Shown piece by piece: positions 56,159 through 64,000 of a stretch of DNA of 64,000 nucleotides. The position numbers and the translations under genes are program-made. Each line of letters starts with the position of its first letter. Position 1 is the stretch's first letter. Below the pieces are notes generated by a model. The model saw nothing but the letters and a program-made list of their open reading frames with translations. It did not search any database and was not told the origin of the DNA. This stretch comes from Myxococcales bacterium (GTDB lineage: Bacteria > Myxococcota_A > UBA9160 > UBA4427). The DNA lies in NCBI GenBank assembly GCA_012960035.1, contig DUBZ01000135.1:1-64000 (forward strand), written 5' to 3'.

Positions 56159-57621
56159 GCGATTCCTCCCGGTCGATCGGTGTGATGATCTGTCCGTTGC
56201 TGGAAAACGTCGGCGGTGCGGAGCAGCGTTTCTTCGTCGAGCACCCGGCCGAGCAGTTGAAGACCAACCGGCAGGTTCGCGCTTGTACCGCACGGAACTG
56301 AAACACCGGGAATGCCCGCAAGGTTTGCCGACACGGTGAAAACGTCAGACAAGTACATGCTGATCGGATCTTCTGTTTTCTCGCCGAGCTTGAATGCCAC
56401 TTCGGGACTCGTCGGCGTCGCGATCACGTCGCACTTCGCGAAAGCGCTCTCGAAGTCCTGTCGCAGCAGCGTTCGCACCTGTTGGGCCTTCTTGTAATAC
56501 GCATCGAAGTAGCCAGCCGAAAGCACGTAGGTGCCAAGCATGATGCGTCGCTTCACTTCGGCGCCGAATCCCTCTGAACGCGACCGTTCGTACATTTCTT
56601 TCAGATCTTTTGCGCCGCTGGCACGATGTCCGTAGCGCGCACCATCGAAGCGCGCGAGATTGCTCGACGCTTCGGCTGTCGCGATCAAGTAGTAAGCCGC
56701 AACGCCGTACTTCGTGTGAGGAAGGTTGACCTCAACCGCCTCGGCCCCCGCGGCTTCAAGTTCGGCGATGCCGGCGCGCACGCGTTCTTGAACTTCGGGG
56801 TCGGTGCCCTCAGTTTCAAAGCACTCCTTCGGCAGTCCGACCTTTAAGCCGCGAATGTCACCCGTGAGTGCCGCGCTGTAATCGGGTACCGCGTCGGGGA
56901 TTGAAGTTGAATCGCGTTCGTCATGACCGGCGATTGTTTGCAACACGATCGCCGCATCTTGCGCGGTATGGGTGAAACAACCGATTTGATCGAGGGACGA
57001 CGCGTAGGCGACGAGGCCCCAGCGCGACACGCGGCCGTACGTTGGTTTGATTCCCGTGACACCGCAGAAACTCGCGGGTTGGCGAATCGATCCACCCGTG
57101 TCACTCCCGAGCGCGGCTTGGGTAATGCCCGCTGCCACCGAAGCCGCACTGCCGCCCGATGATCCACCACATGCACGTTCGAGATCCCAAGGGTTGTGGG
57201 CCGCACCATGCACCGAGTTTTCGGTCGACGACCCCATCGCGAACTCGTCCATGTTGGTCCGACCCATGATGATCGCGCCTGCGGCTTGCAGCTTTTCGAC
57301 GACGCACGAGTCGTACGGCGAAACGTATCCCTCGAGGATTCGCGACGAACACGTTGTCGGCTCGCCACGCTGCACCATGTTGTCTTTCAGCAGGATCGGG
57401 ATGCCGTCGATGGACGACCGAAGCTCGCCCGCGGCGCGGCGCACATCGGACTCTTTGGCTTCCGCGCGCGCGGCGTCTGCGCGCAGGCCCAGCACCGCGT
57501 TGAGCGACGCGTTGGTCTGGTCGTGTCGATCGATTGCACCATCAATCAGTTCAGCAGATGAACAGGTCCCGCTCGCCAGCGCATCGCGCTGTGCGACGAG
57601 ACTCGTAGCCCCGTCGTCCAT
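56155..57621 (-). CDS. gatA: Asp/Glu-tRNA amidotransferase subunit A (488 aa)
   Basis: Amidase subunit that releases ammonia from glutamine for transamidation of Glu-tRNA(Gln) and/or Asp-tRNA(Asn). The amidase Ser-cisSer-Lys triad is visible as K79 (ILLKDN), S154 ([11 protein letters not shown]) and S178 ([13 protein letters not shown]). Length is normal. The ATG at 57621 shares one base with the gatC stop (TGATG). gatC-gatA-gatB form a tightly coupled operon. Confidence 0.97.
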   Translation of the reverse strand: MDDGATSLVAQRDALASGTCSSAELIDGAIDRHDQTNASLNAVLGLRADAARAEAKESDVRRAAGELRSSIDGIPILLKDNMVQRGEPTTCSSRILEGYVSPYDSCVVEKLQAAGAIIMGRTNMDEFAMGSSTENSVHGAAHNPWDLERACGGSSGGSAASVAAGITQAALGSDTGGSIRQPASFCGVTGIKPTYGRVSRWGLVAYASSLDQIGCFTHTAQDAAIVLQTIAGHDERDSTSIPDAVPDYSAALTGDIRGLKVGLPKECFETEGTDPEVQERVRAGIAELEAAGAEAVEVNLPHTKYGVAAYYLIATAEASSNLARFDGARYGHRASGAKDLKEMYERSRSEGFGAEVKRRIMLGTYVLSAGYFDAYYKKAQQVRTLLRQDFESAFAKCDVIATPTSPEVAFKLGEKTEDPISMYLSDVFTVSANLAGIPGVSVPCGTSANLPVGLQLLGRVLDEETLLRTADVFQQRTDHHTDRPGGIA

Positions 57622-57923
57622 CAGCGCTCTTCCCCGTCTAATACTTTTGGAACCGAAAAAGCGGAGTTCACACGTTCCGGTGCGTTCGACACCGCGAGGT
57701 ATGGGTCCATGCCCGGCGCGGCAGTGTCGTCTCTCAGCGGGGTTCGCAGCTCGATTGCGTGCGCGGTCGGCGTGATCCCGCTGGTGTCGAGTTCGGCCAG
57801 AGAGTCAACGTATTCGAGGATGCGGTCCATATCGGCAGCCATGCGTGCGACGTCGCCTTCATCGAGTGAAAGGCGAGCCAGGGTTGCGATGTAGTGAACC
57901 TGTTCCGGGGTGATCCGCGACAT
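57621..57923 (-). CDS. gatC: Asp/Glu-tRNA amidotransferase subunit C (100 aa)
   Basis: Small stabilising subunit that wraps around the GatA-GatB interface. It starts [20 protein letters not shown] and contains [19 protein letters not shown] and the C-terminal FSVPKVL. Length of 100 is typical. ATG at 57923 is the natural start; the frame upstream is within the leader shared with the divergent DEAD-box gene. It is the first gene of the gatCAB operon. Confidence 0.95.
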   Translation of the reverse strand: MSRITPEQVHYIATLARLSLDEGDVARMAADMDRILEYVDSLAELDTSGITPTAHAIELRTPLRDDTAAPGMDPYLAVSNAPERVNSAFSVPKVLDGEER

Positions 57924-58048
57924 GGCGGGCAGGCTAGCCCGCAACCGCGGCGAGTCCCAGACTTGGCTTCCCCTATGTGAAAATTGCCCGAACTGTGGCT
58001 TTGAACGCCATTGCGCCCACAACCTGCGACCGATAGGCTCGCCCCGAA

Positions 58049-59515
58049 ATGACAACCGAATCCGACGTTTTCACGTCTCTCTCTGAGGACACACAAAAAG
58101 CCATTGCCGATTTGGGCTGGAGCACCCCAATGCCGGTCCAGACCAAAGCCATCCCACTGATGCAGTCAGGCGGTGATCTTATCGTCAAGGCGCTCACGGG
58201 CAGTGGCAAGACGGGCGCCTTCGGCATTCCGGTCTGTGAGGCGATCGACGTTGACTCCAAGTCGACCCAGGCCTTGATCATGCTTCCCACCCGCGAACTT
58301 GCGATCCAGGTTGCGCAGGAAGTGACAGCCATTGGCAAGTACCGAGGCGTTCGTTGCCTCGCGGTTTATGGCGGGGTCGGCTACGGCCCGCAGATCGACG
58401 GCCTCGAAGCCGGCGCACACGTCATCGTGGGCACCCCGGGTCGGATCCTCGACCATATCGGTAACGGCCGCATGGACTTCGACAAGCTCCAGGTCTTGAT
58501 CCTCGACGAAGCCGACGAAATGCTTTCCCTCGGTTTCTGGCCGGACATGCGCGAGATCGCATCCCACCTGCCGGAAGGTCGACAGACGCATCTCTTTTCC
58601 GCAACGATCCCCGAAAAAGTTCGCTCGCTGTCGCGCTTCTTCCAGCACGACGCAGAGTACGTCACGCTCAGCGACGACCAGACTGCACCCCAGCAGATCG
58701 AGCATTGCTACTACGTCTGCACGGCGTCTAATAAAGAAGCAACCCTGCTTCGCATCATCGAATACGAAGACCCGGAAAGCGCGATCATCTTCTGCAACAC
58801 CAAGGCAGACGTTCGCTACGTCACCAATTACTTGAGCAAGCGCAACATCGACGCGGATCAGATTTCGGGTGATCTAACGCAAGGCGCGCGCGAGGCTGCC
58901 ATTCGCGCCATCAAGCAGGGCAGTTTGCGGTTCTTGGTCGCCACCGACGTTGCGGCGCGAGGCATCGATATCAGCGATCTGTCTCACGTCATCAGCTACA
59001 CGGCTTCTGACTCTCCCGAAGTCTACGTTCACCGAACCGGTCGAACCGGGAGGGCGGGAAAGTCCGGCGTTGCGATCTCACTGGTTTCCGGGCTCGACAT
59101 CGGCAACTTCAGGCACATGCAGAACGTCAACAAGATCAAACCAACCGAGAAGAAGATCCCGACCGAAAAGGATCTCCGCGATCGCGTTGCAGAGCGCTTG
59201 AAGGTTAAAGTCGAACACGAAATGCGTTCGCTCCCCAAGGACGTCGTCGCCGACCAGATCGATCGATTGATCCCGGTCGTCGAAACCCTCGCGGACAGCC
59301 ATGAAGGTCGACGCGACTTGGCTGGGATCCTCGCCGCCTATCTTGTTGAGCACCGTCCCGAAACAACGGTCACCGAACCCGACGCCATGGAACAGGGTGA
59401 CGCCTCCGAGGCGGGCTCGAGTTCGTCCGGCAGCGGGCCGAAGAAACGTCGCGGTGGTTCGCGCGGTGGTTCGCGCGGTGGCGGCGGAGGCGGACGCGGC
59501 AGACGCCCGCGTTAG
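58049..59515 (+). CDS. DEAD-box ATP-dependent RNA helicase with RGG-type tail (488 aa)
   Basis: RNA helicase resembling DeaD/CsdA in its core. Q motif WSTPMPVQTKAIP; Walker A ALTGSGKTG (48-56); PTREL; the DEAD motif LILDEADEML (about 150-159); SAT in FSATIPEK; and HRTGRTGRAGKSG in motif VI. The C-terminal region ends in a Gly/Arg tail with the unit RGGS repeated (GGSRGGSRGGGGGGRGRRPR), suited to RNA binding. Family roles are ribosome assembly and cold adaptation. ATG at 58049; promoter probably in the 125-base region shared with gatC. Confidence 0.95.
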   Translation: MTTESDVFTSLSEDTQKAIADLGWSTPMPVQTKAIPLMQSGGDLIVKALTGSGKTGAFGIPVCEAIDVDSKSTQALIMLPTRELAIQVAQEVTAIGKYRGVRCLAVYGGVGYGPQIDGLEAGAHVIVGTPGRILDHIGNGRMDFDKLQVLILDEADEMLSLGFWPDMREIASHLPEGRQTHLFSATIPEKVRSLSRFFQHDAEYVTLSDDQTAPQQIEHCYYVCTASNKEATLLRIIEYEDPESAIIFCNTKADVRYVTNYLSKRNIDADQISGDLTQGAREAAIRAIKQGSLRFLVATDVAARGIDISDLSHVISYTASDSPEVYVHRTGRTGRAGKSGVAISLVSGLDIGNFRHMQNVNKIKPTEKKIPTEKDLRDRVAERLKVKVEHEMRSLPKDVVADQIDRLIPVVETLADSHEGRRDLAGILAAYLVEHRPETTVTEPDAMEQGDASEAGSSSSGSGPKKRRGGSRGGSRGGGGGGRGRRPR

Positions 59516-59524
59516 CACCCTCCC

Positions 59525-60778
59525 GTGACCCGCGAGCAGTCCGGCGGACCCCACAGCACCTCGTATGAACCCTGGTTCATCGCAGCCATCGTTGTGGGTG
59601 CTTTTGTTCGATTGTTCTTTGTCTTCGCGACCCAAGGCACTCTGGACGTCGACAGCTGGCTCGTCCATACCCTTGCGCTCGAAAAGCAGGGACTGATCTC
59701 GTACTACGAGGGCGGTCCGCTGATTTTCAACCACCCGCCCCCGGCCGCACTGCTCGTTTCGACCCTAGGCAAGCTCGCGACCGCAACTGGCACTTCTTTC
59801 GCAGCGCTACTGCGGCTGCCATTCGCCGTGCTCGACCTCGCGACCATGGCAATGATCGTTCTCCTGCTCGGTCGCACCAAGCGCGCGCACCAAGTCGCGG
59901 CGCTCTATTGGCTACATCCGCTCTCGATCATTTTTTCGGCGTATCACGGAAACACCGACACTGCGATCGCGTTCTTCTTGGTCACAACCACTTGGTTTGT
60001 CAGTCGCAACAAAGCGCTGCTCGCCGGTGTTGCGCTCGGCGCGTGTCTCTGGATCAAGATCCCGGGCGTCTTAATGGCACCCGCGTTTCTGTTTGCACTC
60101 CCTACCCTGCGGGCTCGGGCGGAGTTCTGTGCGGGTGCCGGAGCGATCGCACTCCTTGGCTACGGGCCCACGCTCTGGATGAACGCAGATGCTGTCATCA
60201 CGGCGGTCTTCCTTTATCCAGGGCTCAACATTCATACGAGCAGCGGGATCGCGAGTTGGGGGCTGCGGAACATCTATCCCGCCGTTTCGACTGTCCCCGA
60301 AGCGATCCGGATGACTTACGTCGAAGTTCTCCAGTTCACGATTAACCACAACACGCTCATGTGCGTCACACCCATGGTGGCGTTCGCTTGGTTGCGCAGG
60401 AACGCGCGAGACGTTTCGGGAATCGCGACAACCGTCGCTGGGAGCTACGCGATCTTTTACGGCATCACCAACTTCTGGGCGTTTCAATACTTCGCCTGGG
60501 TGATTCCGTTTTGGCTGATGAGCACGCGATGGTTCGCCGTCACCGCGTCGCTACTCGCGACCGCGTACATCTACGGCGCCTACGCGTGGATGTGCGGGGA
60601 CCTGCTGCTCATGGGCCCCTGGGACTTCATCGGCAAACCCGACTGGCCCTTCTGGCTGATTGGCGCGCGGAACACCGCCAACCTCTTCTTCTTAGGCGCA
60701 GGGCTCTACTTCATCGGCAAAGCGGTGCACGAAGAAGTCGCGAGCCGAAGAGCCCCATCCATCGCAATCCAGAGTTAG
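59525..60778 (+). CDS. GT-C-like polytopic membrane protein (417 aa)
   Basis: Polytopic protein with about 9-10 membrane segments and the layout of GT-C glycosyltransferases that use polyprenyl-phosphate sugars (mannosyltransferase/DUF2029-like). The first loop has DVDSWLVHTLALEK, with the Asp expected at the active site, and YEGGPLIFNHPPPAALLV. Later parts include YHGNTDTAIAFFLVTTTWF and KIPGVLMAPAFLF. Substrate unknown. Start GTG at 59525, nine bases after the helicase stop, without a clear ribosome binding site. Its TAG overlaps by four bases the end of the convergent C45-like gene. Confidence 0.75.
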   Translation: MTREQSGGPHSTSYEPWFIAAIVVGAFVRLFFVFATQGTLDVDSWLVHTLALEKQGLISYYEGGPLIFNHPPPAALLVSTLGKLATATGTSFAALLRLPFAVLDLATMAMIVLLLGRTKRAHQVAALYWLHPLSIIFSAYHGNTDTAIAFFLVTTTWFVSRNKALLAGVALGACLWIKIPGVLMAPAFLFALPTLRARAEFCAGAGAIALLGYGPTLWMNADAVITAVFLYPGLNIHTSSGIASWGLRNIYPAVSTVPEAIRMTYVEVLQFTINHNTLMCVTPMVAFAWLRRNARDVSGIATTVAGSYAIFYGITNFWAFQYFAWVIPFWLMSTRWFAVTASLLATAYIYGAYAWMCGDLLLMGPWDFIGKPDWPFWLIGARNTANLFFLGAGLYFIGKAVHEEVASRRAPSIAIQS

Positions 60779-61773
60779 AGCGTGATGTCGACTGACTTTC
60801 CAGCGCTGCCGGTCTCAGCCGTGCTGCGCAACGAAAGGCTTCGGCGCGCCGGTTCAAGCCACACCAAGCACCCATTGGCTGGCTGGCTTTCGCCGCCGTG
60901 CGCCGTCACGAGTGCGTCGAGGTCGATCTGCTTTCGATCCCCATACTGGGAAACGATGCGATCACGAATAGGCGTCATTGCACCTTCGACCGCGATGCCC
61001 GCTCCTGCGTCGACAACGCGGCATTCGTCGCCTTCGATTTTCACGGTCGCGAGCCCACCGTTCGCATCTCCGATCACAAGGCTCACGTTGCCCGAGCGTG
61101 GGCGTTTGCGACACCAGTCGATGCAGCCGTCGATGTCTTCGAACCGTTGCAGACATTCCTGCACAAGCAGAACACCGTGGGGCGCGTGGCGCGGATTGAC
61201 TGCACCGGCATTCACGCCGCCGCCATATGAAGCGGTGCGCGGCGCCATGGCGACAGCAACCCCAGCGTCGTTGATCCCCGCGATCGCAGTCGCAAGCCAC
61301 GGCAACGTTACTTCGGCGGAAGGAAAGCCAACTTCGGGTCGGCTCTTGCGCAGAATCCACGGGCTGCTCTCAAGCGATGCACCCGACAGTGTGCGCAATA
61401 CGAGCGGGCCACCCGACGCGCTTTGCGTTTCCCGCGCCCCGATCGCAATCGCGGGCGCAACCAGGTCTTCGTCCGGCCCTGCCGTCTCCGTGGCGGCGCA
61501 AAACAGATCCATTAGCGATGCGAAGGGCACGTCCGCATTTCGCGCGATCCCCGCCATCCGCTCGGCCAAGTGGGTGTAGTGACGAATGACTTCGCGCCCA
61601 ATGCCCGAGCCCAGCTCGCCGCCGGACGTCAGCGCACGCAGCGAAGGCAAGCGACTTCGCCGCACGCGTCCACCCGCAGCAGCGATGCGCGCCTGAATTT
61701 CAGCCCGGTGCGCAAGCCCCTGACCGTGACCCATCGCGCGAGGGTCGCCAACACATTCGATAAACGGATCCAT
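60775..61773 (-). CDS. C45-like acyltransferase/peptidase family protein (332 aa)
   Basis: Resembles the C45 (acyl-CoA:6-aminopenicillanate acyltransferase, penicillin V acylase-like) fold. Matches are YTHLAERMAGIARNADVPFA, LPWLATAIAGINDAGVAVAM, HAPHGVLLVQECLQRFEDID and GNVSLVIGDANGG. The usual N-terminal-nucleophile Cys (CTS-type motif) is not obvious; residues around FCAATETAGPDEDLV and GPLVLRTLSG occupy that region. So it may be a degenerate or divergent member. The ATG at 61773 is 10 bases after the larE stop, and both are likely one operon. Confidence 0.6.
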   Translation of the reverse strand: MDPFIECVGDPRAMGHGQGLAHRAEIQARIAAAGGRVRRSRLPSLRALTSGGELGSGIGREVIRHYTHLAERMAGIARNADVPFASLMDLFCAATETAGPDEDLVAPAIAIGARETQSASGGPLVLRTLSGASLESSPWILRKSRPEVGFPSAEVTLPWLATAIAGINDAGVAVAMAPRTASYGGGVNAGAVNPRHAPHGVLLVQECLQRFEDIDGCIDWCRKRPRSGNVSLVIGDANGGLATVKIEGDECRVVDAGAGIAVEGAMTPIRDRIVSQYGDRKQIDLDALVTAHGGESQPANGCLVWLEPARRSLSLRSTAETGSAGKSVDITL

Positions 61774-61783
61774 GAGTGACTCT

Positions 61784-62728
61784 TTAGCCGGACTCGCCGG
61801 GGAGTTGCGGCTCTTCGCGGTCAGCGTGCGAATTTTTCAGAACGTCCGCCGGAAGAACCGCGTTGAGGGAGCCGGTGCGATAGCCCTCGAGGTCGAGGGT
61901 GATAAAACGAAAGCCGAGAGCCTTGATCGTCTTCGCGATCGCGGCGGCCATCGTGGGTTCGAGCGCCTTGGGAAGTTCTTCGGGCGATATCTCGATGCGC
62001 GCCAAATTGCCGTGATGGCGCAGTCGAATTTGTTCGAAGCCGAGCGCGCGCAAACGGTCTTCTCCGAGCTCGACCTGGATCAGGCGTTCACTTGTGACTT
62101 CCATCCCATACGGCAACCGAGAAGCGAGGCATGCGGAAGAGGGAAGCTCGGCAGTGGGCAAGCCAGCGCGCCGGGAAAGAATGCGGATCTCTTCTTTGCC
62201 GAGATTGGCGTCGAGCAGCGGGGCCAGCACGTTGTGCTCGTGGGCGGCTCTGTGGCCGGGTCGAAAATCACCGGTGTCGTCGAGGTTGATGCCGTACGCG
62301 ACCGAGTCGAAATCCAGCTGATCCATGATGTCGTCAATGCGGTCGAAGAGCTCCGTCTTGCAGTGGTAACAACGGTCAGCGTTGTTCGCGCGGTATTCGG
62401 GATTGTTCATTTCGTGCGCTTCGATGAAGCGGTGGGGGATCTCGAAGCCCCCCACGATCCGCTCGGCCATCTCCCGTTGAACCTTGGGATAGGAAGGCGA
62501 CAGCGCGGTGACGGCCAGACATTTTTCGCCGAGCACTTTTTTGGCCGCATAGGCGAGATAACTCGAATCGACGCCACCCGAAAACGCGATGGCGAGCCCT
62601 CCTGTCTTCCGCAGCAGATCGTGCAGTATCCACTCCTTCTCCTCAAGCTCGGGCGAGAGCTCAGAAGGAGACGCGGGCGCCGAGACACGGGCCGGCGAAG
62701 AATCGATCGTGCTTTGCGGGGGAGGCAT
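61784..62728 (-). CDS. larE: ATP-dependent sacrificial sulfur transferase LarE (314 aa)
   Basis: PP-loop enzyme that inserts sulfur into the lactate-racemase nickel-pincer cofactor precursor. The PP-loop is AFSGGVDSSYLAY with SGGVDSS at 50-56. Conserved cysteines include C120 and C123 in RCYHCKTELF and C200 in SSACLASRLPYG, the latter in the position of the sacrificial Cys of LarE. The 25-residue Ser/Pro-rich N-terminus is an extension. No larA, larB or larC is adjacent, so use of the cofactor by LarA or another racemase cannot be judged from here. Convergence with neighbours is absent: it is divergent from ddl. Confidence 0.85.
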   Translation of the reverse strand: MPPPQSTIDSSPARVSAPASPSELSPELEEKEWILHDLLRKTGGLAIAFSGGVDSSYLAYAAKKVLGEKCLAVTALSPSYPKVQREMAERIVGGFEIPHRFIEAHEMNNPEYRANNADRCYHCKTELFDRIDDIMDQLDFDSVAYGINLDDTGDFRPGHRAAHEHNVLAPLLDANLGKEEIRILSRRAGLPTAELPSSACLASRLPYGMEVTSERLIQVELGEDRLRALGFEQIRLRHHGNLARIEISPEELPKALEPTMAAAIAKTIKALGFRFITLDLEGYRTGSLNAVLPADVLKNSHADREEPQLPGESG

Positions 62729-62826
62729 GCGGTCGGAATGTACGAGGCTTGCCGAGGGGGGGCAACCAAGCCGATTTCAGGCGTTTTGCAGCGATCGAAG
62801 ATATGCTCTCCAGTCGAGGGGACGAG

Positions 62827-63942
62827 ATGAGCAAGCTGCGCGTGGGACTTTTGTTTGGTGGGCGGTCCGTGGAACATCAGGTGTCGATCATTTCGGCGAC
62901 GTCGATCCTGAATGCGCTCGATCGCAAGCGCTACGAGATTACTTTGCTTGGTGTTGACCCTGACGGACGCTGGCATTTGGCGCCGCCTCACGTCGAGCCG
63001 GTGGTACTTCTAGGAGCGGAAGCCAAGGCACTCGGCGACAAGGCGTCTGACGAAGTGGTCCTGCCCGCAAAGCCGGGTGGCGACACGTTGGTTCCGGGAG
63101 GCGCCGGCAGTCTCGGCGGAAGCCTGGACGTCATCTTCCCAATCATTCATGGCCGCGGCGGCGAAGACGGTTCGCTGCAGGGGCTTCTAGAATTGGCCGG
63201 GATCGCGTACGTCGGGTCTGGCGTACTCGCGTCGGCCGTTCAAATGGACAAAGACACCGCCAAGCGGTTGCTGCGCGCCGCCGGTTTGCCCGTGGTCCCT
63301 TGGCTCACCTTTCGCGGCAACGATCTCACACCCGAACGTATTCCCGACACCGCACGTCTAGCTCTGGACGAATTGGGTGCACCGCTCTACGTGAAGCCCG
63401 CCAATTCAGGATCATCGGTTGGCATTCGTTGCGCAGAGAACTTTGACGAGTTGGTCGCCGCAATCGAAGAAGCGCGCCGCTACGACACCAAGATCATCAT
63501 TGAACAAGCGATCGATGCCCGGGAAGTTGAGGTCGCGGTGATTGGCAACGACTCGCCGCAGGCGTCGCTTCCCGGAGAGATCCGACCCAAGAGTGCATTC
63601 TACGATTATGAGGCGAAGTATCTCGACGATTCGACGGAGCTCATCATTCCCGCCGAAGTCACACAAGAACAAAGCGACGAGATCCGCGAACTCGCGGTTC
63701 GTGCGTTTCGCGCTCTCGAAGCCACGGGGCTCGCGCGGGTCGACTTTCTTTTGCGGCGCAGCGACGGAGAACTCTTCATCAACGAGCTCAACAGCCTGCC
63801 GGGCTTTACCGAGGTTTCGATGTTCCCGCGGCTATGGGAAGCAACCGGGCTCAGCTACACCGAATTGCTCGACCGGCTGATCGAACTCGCGCTGGAACGC
63901 CACGCACAGACGTCGGCGCTCGAAACGCATCATCGGCCCTAA
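62827..63942 (+). CDS. ddl: D-alanine--D-alanine ligase (371 aa)
   Basis: ATP-grasp ligase making the D-Ala-D-Ala dipeptide for peptidoglycan. Blocks: VGLLFGGRSVEHQVSIISA (N-terminal), VIFPIIHGRGGEDGSLQG, YVGSGVLASAVQMDKDTAK, YVKPANSGSSVGI and RVDFLLR with NELNSLPGFTEVSMFP at the C-terminus. The start ATG at 62827 is preceded by GAGGGGACGAG; frames upstream to 62749 are in the leader shared with divergent larE. Length fits Ddl of the long type. Coding ends at 63942, 58 bases before the window edge. Confidence 0.96.
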   Translation: MSKLRVGLLFGGRSVEHQVSIISATSILNALDRKRYEITLLGVDPDGRWHLAPPHVEPVVLLGAEAKALGDKASDEVVLPAKPGGDTLVPGGAGSLGGSLDVIFPIIHGRGGEDGSLQGLLELAGIAYVGSGVLASAVQMDKDTAKRLLRAAGLPVVPWLTFRGNDLTPERIPDTARLALDELGAPLYVKPANSGSSVGIRCAENFDELVAAIEEARRYDTKIIIEQAIDAREVEVAVIGNDSPQASLPGEIRPKSAFYDYEAKYLDDSTELIIPAEVTQEQSDEIRELAVRAFRALEATGLARVDFLLRRSDGELFINELNSLPGFTEVSMFPRLWEATGLSYTELLDRLIELALERHAQTSALETHHRP

Positions 63943-64000
63943 TTCAGCGAGCCAATCGAAACGAGCGGGGAGGAGTAGCCCTCGCTTATTCCTTCGCCGC

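Overview
The window is about 64 kb of GC-rich bacterial chromosome with roughly 55 intact genes, mostly housekeeping, in short operons of mixed orientation. I see no rRNA, tRNA, CRISPR array, transposase, integrase or phage gene. The content suggests a Gram-negative, deltaproteobacterium-like organism, perhaps an uncultured Myxococcota or Bdellovibrionota relative. Pointers are tandem PilT-type motor ATPases, several PilZ proteins, a periplasmic FKBP and MsrPQ, three acyl-CoA dehydrogenases with an Ltp2-like/DUF35 pair, and a short histone-fold protein of the bacterial type. No marker gene is present, so this placement is inference.

Layout. 0-9 kb: a partial membrane protein, two overlapping acyl-CoA dehydrogenases, a divergent radical SAM protein, 2-oxoglutarate dehydrogenase E1, FabV and a decayed sugar-transferase gene. 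9-20 kb: a Kef-type antiporter, GcvP, a small hypothetical protein, a ribbon-helix-helix gene with an early stop, ArfB, a double-PilZ protein, a histidine-kinase remnant and msrPQ. 20-27 kb: DUF35 with the thiolase-like protein, a secreted protein, a TraB/PrgY-like membrane protein, an antiporter-EIIA fusion, thyA and folA. 27-36 kb: YhaN/YhaO-type DNA repair proteins, a predicted tail-anchored protein, ahcY with a 5' hairpin and a clear terminator, and gluQ. 36-45 kb: the histone-fold gene, an epimerase, an SDR, an MscS channel, uvrA, an FKBP isomerase, a YjbQ protein and MazG. 45-54 kb: an acyl-CoA dehydrogenase, two PilT-like ATPases, YhbY, a PilZ protein, a ribbon-helix-helix/zinc-ribbon protein, ilvE and a broken receiver-TPR gene. 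54-64 kb: mtnA, gatCAB, a DEAD-box helicase, a GT-C-like membrane protein, a C45-like protein, larE and ddl.

How the genes fit together. Acyl-chain metabolism is represented by three dehydrogenases, FabV and the thiolase-like/DUF35 pair. Methyl-group and sulfur salvage is represented by ahcY and mtnA, with msrPQ repairing oxidised methionine in the envelope. GatCAB and GluQ both act on glutamine/glutamate-related tRNA chemistry. PilT-like motors and PilZ proteins point to surface motility under c-di-GMP control, although no pilus assembly genes are here.

The most notable observations are the histone-fold gene at 36341-36532 and several decayed genes that emerge only when frames are read across stops: a sugar transferase, a histidine kinase, a receiver-TPR protein and a ribbon-helix-helix protein with a stop at codon 4. 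I did not find a clearly new multi-gene system. All domain calls come from reading motifs; no database search was run.
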